Shown here piece by piece: positions 33,238 through 43,779 of a stretch of DNA of 64,000 nucleotides. Every line of letters starts with the position of its first letter. Position 1 is the stretch's first letter. This DNA comes from Bemisia tabaci. Its lineage: Eukaryota; Arthropoda; Insecta; Hemiptera; Aleyrodidae. The stretch lies in NCBI RefSeq assembly GCF_918797505.1, contig NC_092796.1:51962411-52026410 (forward strand). The letters run 5' to 3'. Made by a program: the position numbers and the translations under genes. Under the pieces are notes generated by a model. The model saw only the letters and a program-made list of their open reading frames with translations, ran no database searches and had not been told where the DNA came from.

Positions 33238-35236
33238 CTTGAATAGTACACCTATGAACGAGTTTATTTTAAGAACGTTTCATTTTGATCCTTCGGAAAC
33301 AATTTTTTGAAATTATTGAAACATTATTAGCAATTTCAGAGAATAACTTGAGCATTTTTAGTCCTGGAAAATCTCTCTTAAATTGTAAAAAAAAAGTTTC
33401 ATATTTTCATTTCTTTTTTTTTTAATGGACAAATTTTATTTAAAGTTAACGTAATTATCACAAGAACTATATCAAGTAAAAATCATAAGACTATGTCATT
33501 TGATTGTATCTATCTACATGAATTAAACTCACGAAGGTTTTAAGTAACAAAGTGACAGTAGATAATACAGATTATCTAGATGACCAGAAACTTTAGCATT
33601 CGTTCGTCATACAAGATTTATTTTTGTTTTGAATTTTAAAAAAGAAGGTAATGAAAAATATTTCGGGAAAACCCCATTCTCAGTAACAATTTAAGAATTT
33701 GACAAACTAAGGGAAACTCCGCATAGTTGGACCAAATTCAGGAGGCGATGTCTGCAGCGAAGGTAGCATTTTTTTTCGTTCCACGATGCATACAATATTA
33801 CAGTGACATTGAATAGTATTTCAGGTGGAAAACAAGGAGAAAGCTACGAGATTCTTGTAGGACGACCTCCATTTTTGTAGAAAGTTACCACCGCATTTTT
33901 GCTCATACTATCATTATAATTTTCAACAACACCGATCCATTGTGTGTAAATCATTGGAATTTCCGGGAAATATATCAAAACTTCGAGTAAAAATCATAAG
34001 ACTAAATTATTTGGTTTTCATCAGTATGCTTTTTATGACAATTGAATTCTCACACGCTTCGATTTGAATTTTTGTCACGATTGGCATTTGATATGAATGT
34101 ATACTTTACGTCCTGTTACACGTTTGTGAATGTTCCTGGGTCAATGCAAAGCGCATAACAATGACATACACATGGGAAAACTTGGAGCGAAAGGACCGAA
34201 GAGCCTGGATGGGGGGGGGGGGGGGGGCTAATGAGACCTGAAAGTGATACAGTTTCCAATGCTTACATAACAATTAAAGCCCGAAGAATTAATAATGACT
34301 GTCGCAAGGTAATGGCAACCTAATAACCGTGCCTTGTTGCAAACTTGAACTTGCCCGAAGTCACGCATTTATTCGGTTTGTTTTTTTAGCTAACGAGGTG
34401 TGTCATGGCTACAGCGGATTCATTCCGTTGCTTTTAAACAGCCATTAAGACTGTGTCCAGAACTCTAGACTGGACAAAACTATATATAACCTGTGTAATA
34501 TCATGTCGATTTTTTCCGGACCAGTTTGAACGTCCGGGTGGGAGGAATCGATATTTTTTCCAAGGAATTATTTATCGGATATTTAACCTGGAGCCTGCGG
34601 GCGCGGGCCGGTTATTGCAAGTTTGAAACAGCACGATAAGACATTGTCCTATATTGCACGGTCAATATAGGACAATGTCTATGTTAGATAGATATAAATT
34701 CAATAACCAGGCCGTTGAGGGGTTTAATTTTATTACGATGTTGCAAAGTCTGATTTAAATATTTACGTATGATGAATTGCATGCGCAGAGTCCCTCGGGT
34801 GCCTCAACAGTGCTTAGTAGTGGAAGTTCAGGAGGTATACCTATAGCACCTGGTCGTCCAGGTTCTTAGAAATCATTTGAGGTTTCCCAATCGAATTCAG
34901 AAATGCGGGAAATTCAAATGGGGGTGTTAACAGTTTTGACACGTCGAAAGTAGACAAATTCCAATATCAAATATGAACCACTAAAAGCAGATAGTGCCAA
35001 CTCCCTAGTCAATGAAAAAAATGACCAAGTGACCAAGTGAGGATGCGACTATTTTGACTTGCAGGGTCGATTTTTGCCTACCTTCGTAAATGGAGGCATA
35101 CCGCCTGAATTCATGCTGAGGAATGTCATTCATCTTCACTTTCATTGCGACGTTCGAACAGATCCCATGTGCAAGAAAATCGCATCCTCTCAAATTCCAC
35201 GCAAATCTATCTGGGTATGCGACAATGTCCGATCTC
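33238..35236. other. No gene recognised; hairpin and G run
   Basis: AT-rich DNA with a 17-base G run at 34211-34227 and the hairpin at 34640-34679 listed separately. No other family was recognised. Confidence 0.35.
34640..34679. repeat. Perfect 17-bp stem hairpin
   Basis: GACATTGTCCTATATTG, a 6-base loop, then CAATATAGGACAATGTC. A weaker outer inverted pair extends from about 34590 to 34715 (GGGCCGGTTATTGCAAG with TTCAATAACCAGGCC), so it is probably the heart of a palindromic element related to family A. Confidence 0.85.
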
Positions 35237-35240
35237 ATTT

Positions 35241-35661
35241 GGACTGAGTCAAGCAAAGAGGAACCAACCCATATTTTGGACAAAATTGAGTTATAAGTGG
35301 TTTTGAACTCGACCACTGCTCTACTATCTATAATCGCCAAAAATTCATAGTTTTTGTTGGAGCAAATTTTTCGGAAATTGAACTTGAAGTTTATCTTTAA
35401 CATTGAGTCTTAGGTAGGAGCCGAACTTTAATCCTCTTTTTCTCGATTCGATCCCGATGTGGCTTGGTTCCTCTCTGTTTAACTCCGTCATTGGCGGATC
35501 CAGCAAATTGGCAACATTGTTATTTCTCCATTTGATTTTATCGAAATGTATCGATTCTTGGAGAGGCCAAGTGCTCCGAGGAAAATCGATTATTTAGCAT
35601 AGGTTTAAATGGAAGAAATCTGACGCTGCCAAATTGCTGGATCCGCCTCTGAACTCCGTCC
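35241..35661. mobile_element. GGAC-ended MITE (family G), copy 2, interrupted
   Basis: GGACTGAGTCAAGCAAAGAGG at the left pairs with CCTCTCTGTTTAACTCCGTCC at the right. The right arm is split by the family K element at 35489-35651. The flanks are ATTT and ATTC (3/4). Without the insert it is about 250 bp. Confidence 0.82.
35489..35651. mobile_element. hAT-like MITE CATTGGCGGATCC (family K), intact copy
   Basis: The ends CATTGGCGGATCCAGCAA and TTGCTGGATCCGCCTCTG pair apart from two bases. AACTCCGT is repeated perfectly on both sides (35481-35488 and 35652-35659). It landed inside the right end of a family G element. Confidence 0.92.
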
Positions 35662-36262
35662 ATTCGTGCTCAGCGCGTACCGGTTGACACATGACATTGT
35701 ATCCCTTCATAAAATTATCAGAGCAAGCAATTTCATCATTCTAAAGCGCCCATGTTGGCAGCACTGTCTAGCCACGAGCTGAGCGCGACGCCCGATGCAA
35801 TAACGGCGGCAAATTAAATCTGTGCCCTAATGAATATATTCGGTTGGCACACCGCGTATTCACCATCCAATATTGAGCGTTCAGCATAAACACACGCGTC
35901 TGATAACATGGGAACGGTGCGAGCAGGGCTGCCAAACTTCTGGGAAAATCCACAGATTTCCTGTTCCCTCACACGAGTTGTATTCCACAAACTGGGGACC
36001 GTGGAGGCGCGCTGAGAGGGATTTATGAGAAGGTTGCCCAATTTGGCCATTGTGCTCGACGGCCAAGTTGCACATGGCTGCAAGATTAGCTGTGATTTGG
36101 ATGAAAATTAAAAGGTAAATGATAATTTTGGCAAGGCTGCTTGTGATCTAGTCTCGCGTTGAGCTTTGCTCCAGTTAAATCCACCGTGGCTGTCGGTGCT
36201 GTTGCGAGGGAGGCGTACTTTCGATGCAGATGCTAAGCGTGGCGCGCAGGTTTAAGCTCAGT
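35662..36262. other. No gene recognised
   Basis: Moderately GC-rich. Three minus-strand frames of 61-89 codons overlap at 35768-36083 without recognisable motifs. Confidence 0.3.
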
Positions 36263-36386
36263 TCGTCGCCTGGCTGACATAAGGGCGTAACTACACATTT
36301 AGATGAGCCCGGGAAAGCATTGAATTGTATGGAAGACAGGGTCCATTGCAGAGTGTAGTTACGCCCTGATGTCAGGTAGGCGACGA
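36263..36386. mobile_element. Inverted repeat TCGTCGC (family D), copy 2
   Basis: TCGTCGCCTGGCTGACATAA and GGGCGTAACTACAC pair with GTGTAGTTACGCCC and TGATGTCAGGTAGGCGACGA. The arms resemble those at 6.93-7.06 kb. Confidence 0.7.
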
Positions 36387-36460
36387 GTTTGTACAGCGAA
36401 AATGCTTTACGGCCTCGTTCTACAACAAATGCTTGTGCCGTTTTGTATCCTAAGGACTAC

Positions 36461-36594
36461 TTATAGAAATTGATAGCCAAAGCGATGTACAAAAAAAACA
36501 GAAAGAAAATTGCACGATCTCATTGGTTGAAACAAATAGTTGCTTTGAGATCGCTCCCTGTTATCCTAGTCTACCAACTTCAATAATTAGTCCC
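36461..36594. mobile_element. MITE family A, short internally deleted copy
   Basis: TTATAGAAATTGATAGCC on the left pairs with CTACCAACTTCAATAATTAG on the right. The copy lacks the central third present in full copies. Confidence 0.55.
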
Positions 36595-37025
36595 TTGCTG
36601 AAATAAAAAAGTTGGTGACTACTTACACTTCGGAATAAACTTCGGTTGATTTGAAACACTGTAGTTTTTTGTACAGGTAACTGAAGTAGCCGGTTATGAG
36701 AACCGAAGTTGGGTTCAGAAGATCAAAGTTTTTGTGAGGCTCCCTGAAATTCCAGCCTCATAACAAACCCTGCGGGCATCGGAACCTAACTTCGGTTTTC
36801 ACGCGGTGACAAAACTTGTATTAAGCATACGAATAAAAAAAACCGTCTCTTCGAAAACGCCTCTGATACTCCGACGTTCGAAATCGAAAAAAAGTCACCA
36901 AAACCATCCATATCAGGATTTGGTATTCAGTTTCTAGTGACGGACAAAAAGACGAAGAGAAAATGAAGCGATTCTTTTTGTTGAGACGGGTGATTATTGC
37001 GTCAAGGAACTCGCGTTTGCGGTAC

Positions 37026-37190
37026 GCCTACTTTTCTACGCTGGCGTTAAAGTCTCCGAAGTAATTTTTGCATTTTGCCGTCTTGCCAATCTCTCGTGTG
37101 GTGCAGGGGACTGATTATTGAAATTGATAGACAAAGCTTAAAATAAAGAAGACGAAAAGTGAAGTGACCGCTTTGATATTTTCGGTTGGT
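37026..37190. mobile_element. 85-bp module plus left half of family A
   Basis: The module (CTACTTTTCTACGCTGGCGT to CTCGTGTGGTGCAG) is followed by GACTGATTATTGAAATTGAT. The right half of the MITE is missing. Confidence 0.55.
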
Positions 37191-37426
37191 TGCTTCCTCT
37201 CTACACGTTTATCATCTGACCCCGAATTCGCCGAGGTGTAATCCCTTCCGCCATCGGATCCGTCAAAATATCTCAACGATTTCGAACGCAATCCTCTCGC
37301 TTGGCTTGCTTCTGAGCTCTGGGACGTCAAATACAGCTCAGAACCGAATAGGACCACATTCAACACCGTATCTTGAACTTGATGAGATGTTTTAAAAATC
37401 TCGTTCGAGTATGTATCGGAATTCAT
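37190..37426 (-). CDS. Possible exon or decayed gene, unrecognised
   Basis: A minus-strand frame opens with ATG at 37426 and stays open for about 80 codons before running into the family A element. The translation is hydrophilic and compositionally varied (for example SLRYFDGSDGGRDY), unlike the repeat-derived frames around it. An in-frame stop lies just upstream of the ATG. No signal peptide or domain is recognised. A short LRYFD motif also occurs in the candidate at 43.8-44.1 kb, which may be chance. Confidence 0.2.
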
Positions 37427-37429
37427 GAG

Positions 37430-38553
37430 AATTATTTATGTTCAAGCTCCACTCTCTGGTGGTCTGAGAGACCTGGTCTGACATCCTGTTGTGCCCTCAA
37501 TCTTTTCAAAAGTCCTCCTTTTTTCCCTCGAATGTTATGAGCACGGTAGATTAAACCTTTACGCAGTAAATTAACCACTCAATTTCGAGGAAAGGCCGTT
37601 GTAGAATATAAAAGATCAAATACAATAAAACCGGGACGCGCCAAGTTAGTCACAACTTCAAAAATGGAAGCAAAAATGAATCGTCCATGCATTTTTGGTG
37701 TCTTCTACGCGCGGTTGAATAGTGTTGTTGTAACCTGCTGGTTATACTATTTTTGAGCTTTATATTTTGTAGCAGCCCTTTCCCGGATTAAGTTGCCGTT
37801 TTGTTGTGTGTTTTGGCTAAATATGTTGCTTTCTATTCCAAATTGAATTGCTTGTAGACGTTATAGGAATAATTTCAATAAGAATCTCGAGTCCATGATG
37901 TAAGCTGTTAAACCCCTTTTCACACGCTGAAAATGTAGACTCTAAAGGCTGCTAGCTTGCTCAAAAAGTTGTATCTCGATTTTTTTATCCGATTATGTAC
38001 AAAGTACACCGGAATATTTCAGGCGAACTAATCCCTTTTGCGTCCCAACCTCACCAAACGCTGAATTGCTGCAATGCGGGAATCACCCCACCAGAATCAC
38101 GCAAGAATTCGAGAGCGGTATCGTAAAAGTTTGCCATTACACATATTACAATGAACTAAACCAAACTAAGCCTCCCCGTGATGCAACACAGAGCATGATT
38201 TTTGTATCCATTCACCTTGCGACTCTGCTTCGGTACAGAACCAACTCGTCATTCAAAATCCTTTAAAAATTAAAGCGCAGCATCCAAATGGCTCCTTTGC
38301 GCTTATAGACCGAGACACGGCTAAGCCGTGGTGTAGGCGTTATATCATCGATGATATAAGCTCAATCGAATTCAAGAGGCCGCTGAATGTACCGGGCCGC
38401 TTAGAAGCAGACAAGCTCACACGCTTGCCTGTTATCGCAGCCGCGGCGCCAGCCAACGCCTCGAAACACGATTTTACCCGTGTAATTTTTCGGCATTTTT
38501 TCGACCGAGCGGCTAACGCGATCGTCTCGATTCTTACGGGTACGGGTCTTGTA
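37430..38553. other. No gene recognised
   Basis: Unique-looking DNA. ATCATCGATGAT near 38346 is a small palindrome. Short frames only. Confidence 0.3.
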
Positions 38554-38861
38554 GAGTCCCTTTATACTGCGAGTCAAGACAATTTGAATCCATTTCTGAT
38601 TGGTTCCCGTATTTTAGGCCTCCACAGTGTCACAAACGGAAATAAAGATTACATTTTCACCAATTGCAAAGATTATAATCTGGAATGGACCAGGGAATTA
38701 CGGGTTCGGCAAGGAACAAACGGAATGAGAGGAGGAACGGAGAAAGGCATTTGAGAATGGGCCGATCAAAGATTACGAAAAACGCTCAATTTCTGTAATC
38801 TTTATTCCCGTTTGTGACATCCATGAGCCGAATTGTCTTGACTCTCAGTATAAAGGGACTC
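38554..38861. mobile_element. Palindromic element GAGTCCCTTTATACTG with TA flanks
   Basis: GAGTCCCTTTATACTGCGAG (left) and CTCAGTATAAAGGGACTC (right) pair, extended by GTCAAGACAATT and AATTGTCTTGAC. TA lies on both sides (38552-38553 and 38862-38863). A second arm pair surrounds GTCACAAACGGAAATAAAGA. A TA duplication suggests a Tc1/mariner-type or PIF-related source, but no transposase is present. Confidence 0.82.
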
Positions 38862-38985
38862 TAGGGTCTTGCAGTTTATGAATGTCAAGTGTGTTATTCT
38901 CAACGGTTGCTTAAACGACGAATACTCGCAGCTTTTAATGGTTTTACAGCCTCCCTAATTTTGCGGTGCCGGATCACGTTCCAGG

Positions 38986-39148
38986 CAGTGGTGTGCCGAT
39001 TTACGATGAATCGATTGTTCTGTTTATTAAACCTATGGAGAAGGGTCGATTATCAGAATTTTTTCGACAAACATCTCGAAAATCAATTTTTTTCTATAAC
39101 TTCAAATGGGGAAATATCAATAGTGTATGATTCACGCTTCGCTAATGG
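38986..39148. mobile_element. hAT-like MITE family E, diverged copy
   Basis: CAGTGGTGTGCCGATTTACG at the left, AAACCTATGGAGAAGGGTCG inside, and a decayed right end TTCACGCTTCGCTAATG. No target duplication remains readable. Confidence 0.7.
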
Positions 39149-40263
39149 GTCCCGGTTCCCCGAATATGCATCGACCTGCGGCAAGTAAAATTTAGTTGTG
39201 CCTCTTCGATAGCAAGTCTGGCCATTAAGGTTGTTGTGATATTCGGGCAAAGCCTTTTTAAAAAGAGGTGTTGTTACAGTCAGTTTTAGCGTTTCTGAGG
39301 TTTCAAAGGCCCAAACCTGGTTTTTTTTTGTTTTTTTTTTTTTTTTTTACTGAAACTAAAGTTATATGGAAAGAACATTTCTCGTTGGTTTGAGGCATAT
39401 GACGTCATATGAGGTGACAGCCTACCTATGATTGCGACCGCCTTGAATCCAATGCAGCGCGGCTACCGTACAATACAAATCACGAATAAATTATTTAATT
39501 TTAAAAAGAAAACAACATAAATACCTGGTCACTTCAGGTAGCGATAATATTGCAAAAACGGTCGAGATGCATAATCTCTTAATTACGACCTGAAAGAAAA
39601 TATACGATGCGGATGAAAGTAAACATATGGCGTTAAATTTTTTCTGTGAAGTCACGGAATTTGTTGGCGCAGTATTTTTTCGCTTGAAATGGCGTCTAGA
39701 TTTTTGAGTACTTTGAAACCATTTTTCTGAGCCATCTGATTAAATAATGAGAAACGGAAGAATGTATAGGGATTCTCATTTCTTACGTGCTTTCCGAGAA
39801 TGAATTAAAACAAAATTATGCCCCAGCTCCTTCATCTGTTTTAAATAAAATTTTTTTCCCCCGCAACAAAACTTTCTTAGAGTATGTTCTTGGACGCTCC
39901 ATTGGAGTGTAAAAAGTAGCCATGGCGTTGCGAGACGATTCGAAAACCAAGTCAGACCGGGCCTCAATCTGAATCGCGCTGTGCAAGTCCGCTATTGTTT
40001 CTTTTTGAGGATGATGAGCAATGGTAAAAGAATGACTGAGAGATTTTTATTGATTGATCTCGGGGTTTGTTGACCTCAAGGGTTTAATTAAAGTCGGGCC
40101 GGAATAACAGTGCCAGTGTTGTCTATTTGTCCATTTAAGTGGCCGTACCTCGTATCGACTTTCGCAGAGCATATCAAAGACTTTTGGGTATAAAATGACA
40201 ACCCTGATCCGTGACTGCCTTCCATAAGGAGCAAGAAATTGTCGGGAAAATATACCTGTCACG
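39149..40263. other. No gene recognised
   Basis: Contains T runs at about 39321-39349. Short frames only. Confidence 0.3.
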
Positions 40264-40315
40264 AGTAAGCAGTCAAATCAGGCATTTTATCAAATGCCTA
40301 GGCAGATAGTTTACC
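40264..40315. repeat. Solo arm of the CGCAGGCAA element
   Basis: GTAAGCAGTCAAATCAGGCA then CAAATGCCTAGGCAGATAG matches one arm of the 3.56-4.0 kb element. The partner arm is not found nearby. Confidence 0.6.
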
Positions 40316-40464
40316 AAAGTTGTGTATGTTTTAACGAAGAAGTGTCGAGTTTTCAATATTTTGAAAGGAAGAATTCACAAAATCCATCTGAAATTTTTTT
40401 TGTATTTTGCTCTTTAAATGCTGCTCATTTATTGTATCTATCAACATTTAATCAAGCACATCGC

Positions 40465-40690
40465 AATGCTGAGGAAAAACGCCTCATGAACACGCGAGGT
40501 TCGCTAAATTCCTCTTGAAAAAATAATCAAATCTGAGATGCATTTTGAGTATATTTTCTTGAAATTTCCAGATCCACTAGAATCAAATAAAATCCTCGGG
40601 AAATTTCAAGAAAAAATATTCACAAGTTTTACAGGAAATGGACATTTTATCGGAAGTGATTTGGCAGAGTCCGAAAGTCAATACGGCGGA
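40465..40690. mobile_element. Palindromic MITE family I, copy
   Basis: TGCTGAGGAAAAACGCCTCATGA at the left and TTGGCAGAGTCCGAAAGTCA then ATACGGCGG at the right. The interior has the usual AAATTTCC and TTTTCTTGAAAT arms. Confidence 0.65.
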
Positions 40691-41766
40691 GGAAGCTCTG
40701 GGCGAAGAGTCTATTATTTACACCCAAATTTGACAATGAGGTATCGTCATTGGCATTCATTAGCTGTCTCTGATCATAAAATAGAGGCGCAGGAACCAAA
40801 CTGACATGTCTTGACGACTCAGAGCATCAGCTGCCCACACTTCGCATTGACACTGCCCTTGCGTCTCCGAAACTCCATCAAACGATCGTCCTATTGTTGT
40901 AGATAACACTCCATATGTGGATCGAGGAGAACTTTTTGCAAGGGTCACATGCGCGACCGAATTTATTCTGAGATCTGGCCGTCATGCTCAGAGAAAAATT
41001 TAAAAAGCCGAAAGCCTTTCGAAATTTGTCTCAGCTGGACTGCATTTTACACCCAAAGGATGACTTTCTATTCTCAGGAACAAGATGTCTAGAAATTGTA
41101 CATTGTAACATGTGAGAGAGGAGCCTTCATTTACAAAACTCCCCAATTTCTTCTTTCGGTTTTACAGGTGTTAAAAGAGAGGTTGATTCAATTACGAAAA
41201 TTATCGAAAACTTACTTCGTGTTTTTTTATAGCATGGTTATTTCCACTATTCTCAGGGCCGGATTTACCTACTTGCCGCCCGTGGGCCTCCTGTATTTTG
41301 CCGCCCCCTTCTCATTCGTTTGGAAACATCAATAAAAACCATCAAATGAACGTGCCAGCGGGGGAGGGGTGCATAAGACGCGTTTACTTGTGTTGAACAC
41401 ATTTTTTGGGAAAGCCCTGTCAACATTACTTGCAAAAGTTCACGGAACTTTGCGCGAAAGTTAAGTCTCGTAAACTATCTCTGCGTGGACAAGGCCTTCC
41501 ATTCATAAGAAATGAACGAACAAATTATGAAAGAACAAACGTAAATGTTGATTAATGACTTTAACTTTCGCCGCCGCACGGCGCTGACCGCACCGTGTTT
41601 GGCGCAATGCGTGAAGTATTCCGACAGTCTTGTAGGCGCTATGAGGTTCCCGCCGACCGCTGCTGAACGCACTGTATTTGACGCAATGCGTGAAGTATTC
41701 ACGCAGTCTTGTAGGCGCTGTGCGTTTCACGCTGATCGCACAGTGTTTGCCGCAATTCGTGAAGTA

Positions 41767-42791
41767 CATAGGTTGTCCCAAAAGTACTGCACGTTTTTTT
41801 CTTATTGACGAACGGTAGTAGATATGAAAATGCGGTTTGTGTAGTCTTAAAGACCGGCCAATTACCGATAAAACAAGACAAATCCGAGCTCTCTAAGTCA
41901 AAAATCGACCAAGTTACAGCGTTTTGAAAATGACTTGTAGAGGGGACCCTACGGAATTTTCAGGTTCTTTTCTGGAAAAAACAAAGAGTTGATTGTTTTG
42001 TTTTTTTTTGGACAAACGGTAGCAGATATCAAAATACGGTTTGTGTAGTCTTAAAGACGAGCAATTACCAATAAAACAAGACAAATCTGAGCTCTCTAAG
42101 TCAAAAAATGACCAAGTTACAGTGTTTTGAAAATGACTTGTAGAGGTAACCCCTCCAGGATTTTTAGCTTCTTTTCTGGAAAAAAACAAAGATTTGATTG
42201 ATCAAAAATTCTACAGAGAAATCGTCACGATCGAATGAAGTTGGTAACATGATATCAGCCCAGACCTTGCACCCTGCGATTTTTGGTTATTCCCCACGTT
42301 GAAAAAGGGCTTAAGAGGCAGGAATTTTAACTCCATCAACGAGATGAAAGAGCTGTTGAAACTTTCTTAAAGAACATTAGGCAAGAAGAATTCGAAAAAA
42401 CCATCTTTGAAGAATTGGGAAGAACGGTTGCGGCGCTGTGTGGCAAGAGATGGAGGGTATTTTGAGACGGAAACTAGTGTCCAGTCATCCAGTGAAGAAG
42501 AGTAAATGCTAGTAATCTTGGTAAGATTCTGCAAAATTGATTTAATAAAACCACTTGAATCCTTAATTCTTTGTTTTTTTTTCCAGAAAGAAGCTGAAAA
42601 TCCCGTAGGGGTCCCCTCTATAAGTCATTTTCAAAACGCTGTAACTTGGTCAATTTTTGACTTAGAGAGCTCGGATTTGTCTTGTTTTATCGGTAATTGG
42701 CCGGTCTTTAAGACTACACAAACCGCATTTTCATATCTACTACCGTTCGTCAATAAGAAAAAAACGTGCAGTACTTTTGGGACAACCTATG
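41767..42791 (+). mobile_element. mariner element, non-autonomous and decayed
   Basis: CATAGGTTGTCCCAAAAGTA and its inverse bound 1,025 bp, with TA on both sides (41765-41766 and 42792-42793). The terminal inverted repeats extend about 220 bases. The left subterminal region is present twice in tandem (about 41800-41987 and 42014-42188). Only the C-terminal part of a transposase remains. Confidence 0.92.
42215..42505 (+). pseudogene. mariner transposase, C-terminal remnant
   Basis: Transposases of this family cut and join DNA at inverted repeats through three acidic residues. Here only the last part is left. From about 42248 the frame reads HDISPDLAPCDFWLFP, which contains the third catalytic Asp of the mariner DDD triad in its usual SPDLAP context. 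This frame stops at 42370. After a frameshift, NWEERLRRCVARDGGYFE near 42408-42461 matches the typical C-terminal end, closing with TAA at 42503-42505. The first two catalytic residues and the N-terminal DNA-binding region are gone. About 85-95 of the usual 340-350 codons survive, so it cannot be active. Confidence 0.9.
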
Positions 42792-43131
42792 TATTTGTTA
42801 CACGCCGATCGCCGCGTCGAGGGTTTCTCCTTTTCATCTCAAGTCCTCGTCATCGTTTCTCTCTAAGTCGCGCCGTTCCAGGCCAAATTGCGTGTTTGGT
42901 TTCTCTCTTAGCTCGACTAATTAAAGGTGCTGTCTCTTATGTCACTGAAAGACGACAAAAGTAGAAATTGCTATACTCTCAGAAAATTAGAGATTTTGTC
43001 GCCTTTTCTCGTTTGTAATTTTTTTTTTTCTAAATTCGAATTTTCTATACCTACACTTAAAACAATTCAAAATTTGCCGCCATGGGCCCCGGCCCATGTG
43101 GCCACCCTCATAATCCGGCCCTGACTATTCT

Positions 43132-43317
43132 TTGAAGGAACGAAAAAAAAAAAGAATAAGTGAGCAAATCAAAACAGATCCACATCCTCGCCCTGACTCC
43201 CGTGACCTCCTTGTCAACCTTAAGAGGCTCTTTGGATACCACCAGCACCAGCTCAACCAGAAAGCTGGTCTATCGAACAATATTTATCATCCGACCATAG
43301 ATTCAGCACGTTATTAA
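43132..43317 (+). CDS. Possible short exon, unrecognised
   Basis: Directly after the hAT element a + frame of 61 codons reads as a varied hydrophilic peptide (for example PRPDSRDLLVNLKRLFGYHQ), with little low-complexity sequence beyond the first residues. No domain is recognised and no splice signals were confirmed. Chance is quite possible at this length. Confidence 0.15.
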   Translation: MKERKKKRISEQIKTDPHPRPDSRDLLVNLKRLFGYHQHQLNQKAGLSNNIYHPTIDSARY

Positions 43318-43650
43318 TATGTGTAGGTTTCAAATTGTCACAACCAAATCTTAGGAACGATTTCGGATCGGTAGGAAATATTTGTCTCAGTATCTTTAAT
43401 CTTTGATAAATGTCCTACCGAAATCGCCAATTTATTTCGAACGAAGAGGACATTTTGTAAGTTTTCCAAAGAACTAGACTCAATAAATTCACAATTTCCG
43501 CGATAACCATTAACGAGTGGGTCCTTAAGTATAATTGATGGTGCTTCAACCAACGCTAGAAATTAAGAGTCCTGAATAGCAGAGACCGACACATATTCAG
43601 ATTACTCAAGAAGGATCGTCGATCTAAAAAACGCAGCAGAACCAACCCCT

Positions 43651-43751
43651 GGTTTGTTGAATCGTTATTGAATTACCTTGATCGATAAATAGCATGGCTA
43701 AAGTAGAAATTTATCGATCAAGGTCATCCAATATCGATTCAACAATCAACC
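43651..43751. repeat. Inverted repeat GGTTTGTTGAATCG
   Basis: GGTTTGTTGAATCG then ACCTTGATCGATAAAT pair with ATTTATCGATCAAGGT and CGATTCAACAATCAACC around a 17-base loop. It could be a very small MITE. Confidence 0.75.
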
Positions 43752-43779
43752 CGCTGGATTTTCGTGCACTAAGCTGTGG

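Larger units (their letters stand above)
41254..43123. mobile_element. hAT-like element CAGGGCCGGATT (family F), split by mariner
   Basis: The ends CAGGGCCGGATT and AATCCGGCCCTG are exact inverses. ACTATTCT is repeated perfectly outside (41246-41253 and 43124-43131). The 8-bp duplication and CAGGG start indicate hAT. Without the mariner insert at 41767-42791 the element is about 845 bp and has no transposase. It carries internal 69-78 bp repeats with GTGAAGTATTCACGCAGTC near 41600-41760. Confidence 0.92.

Noticed and set aside
35005..35403. 132-codon minus-strand frame
   Set aside because: It runs through one arm of a family G MITE and shows no domain.
42506..42964. 152-codon plus-strand frame, the longest in the window
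   Set aside because: It crosses the mariner right end into the family F element. Both are repeats, and the inverse sequence occurs at the mariner left end.
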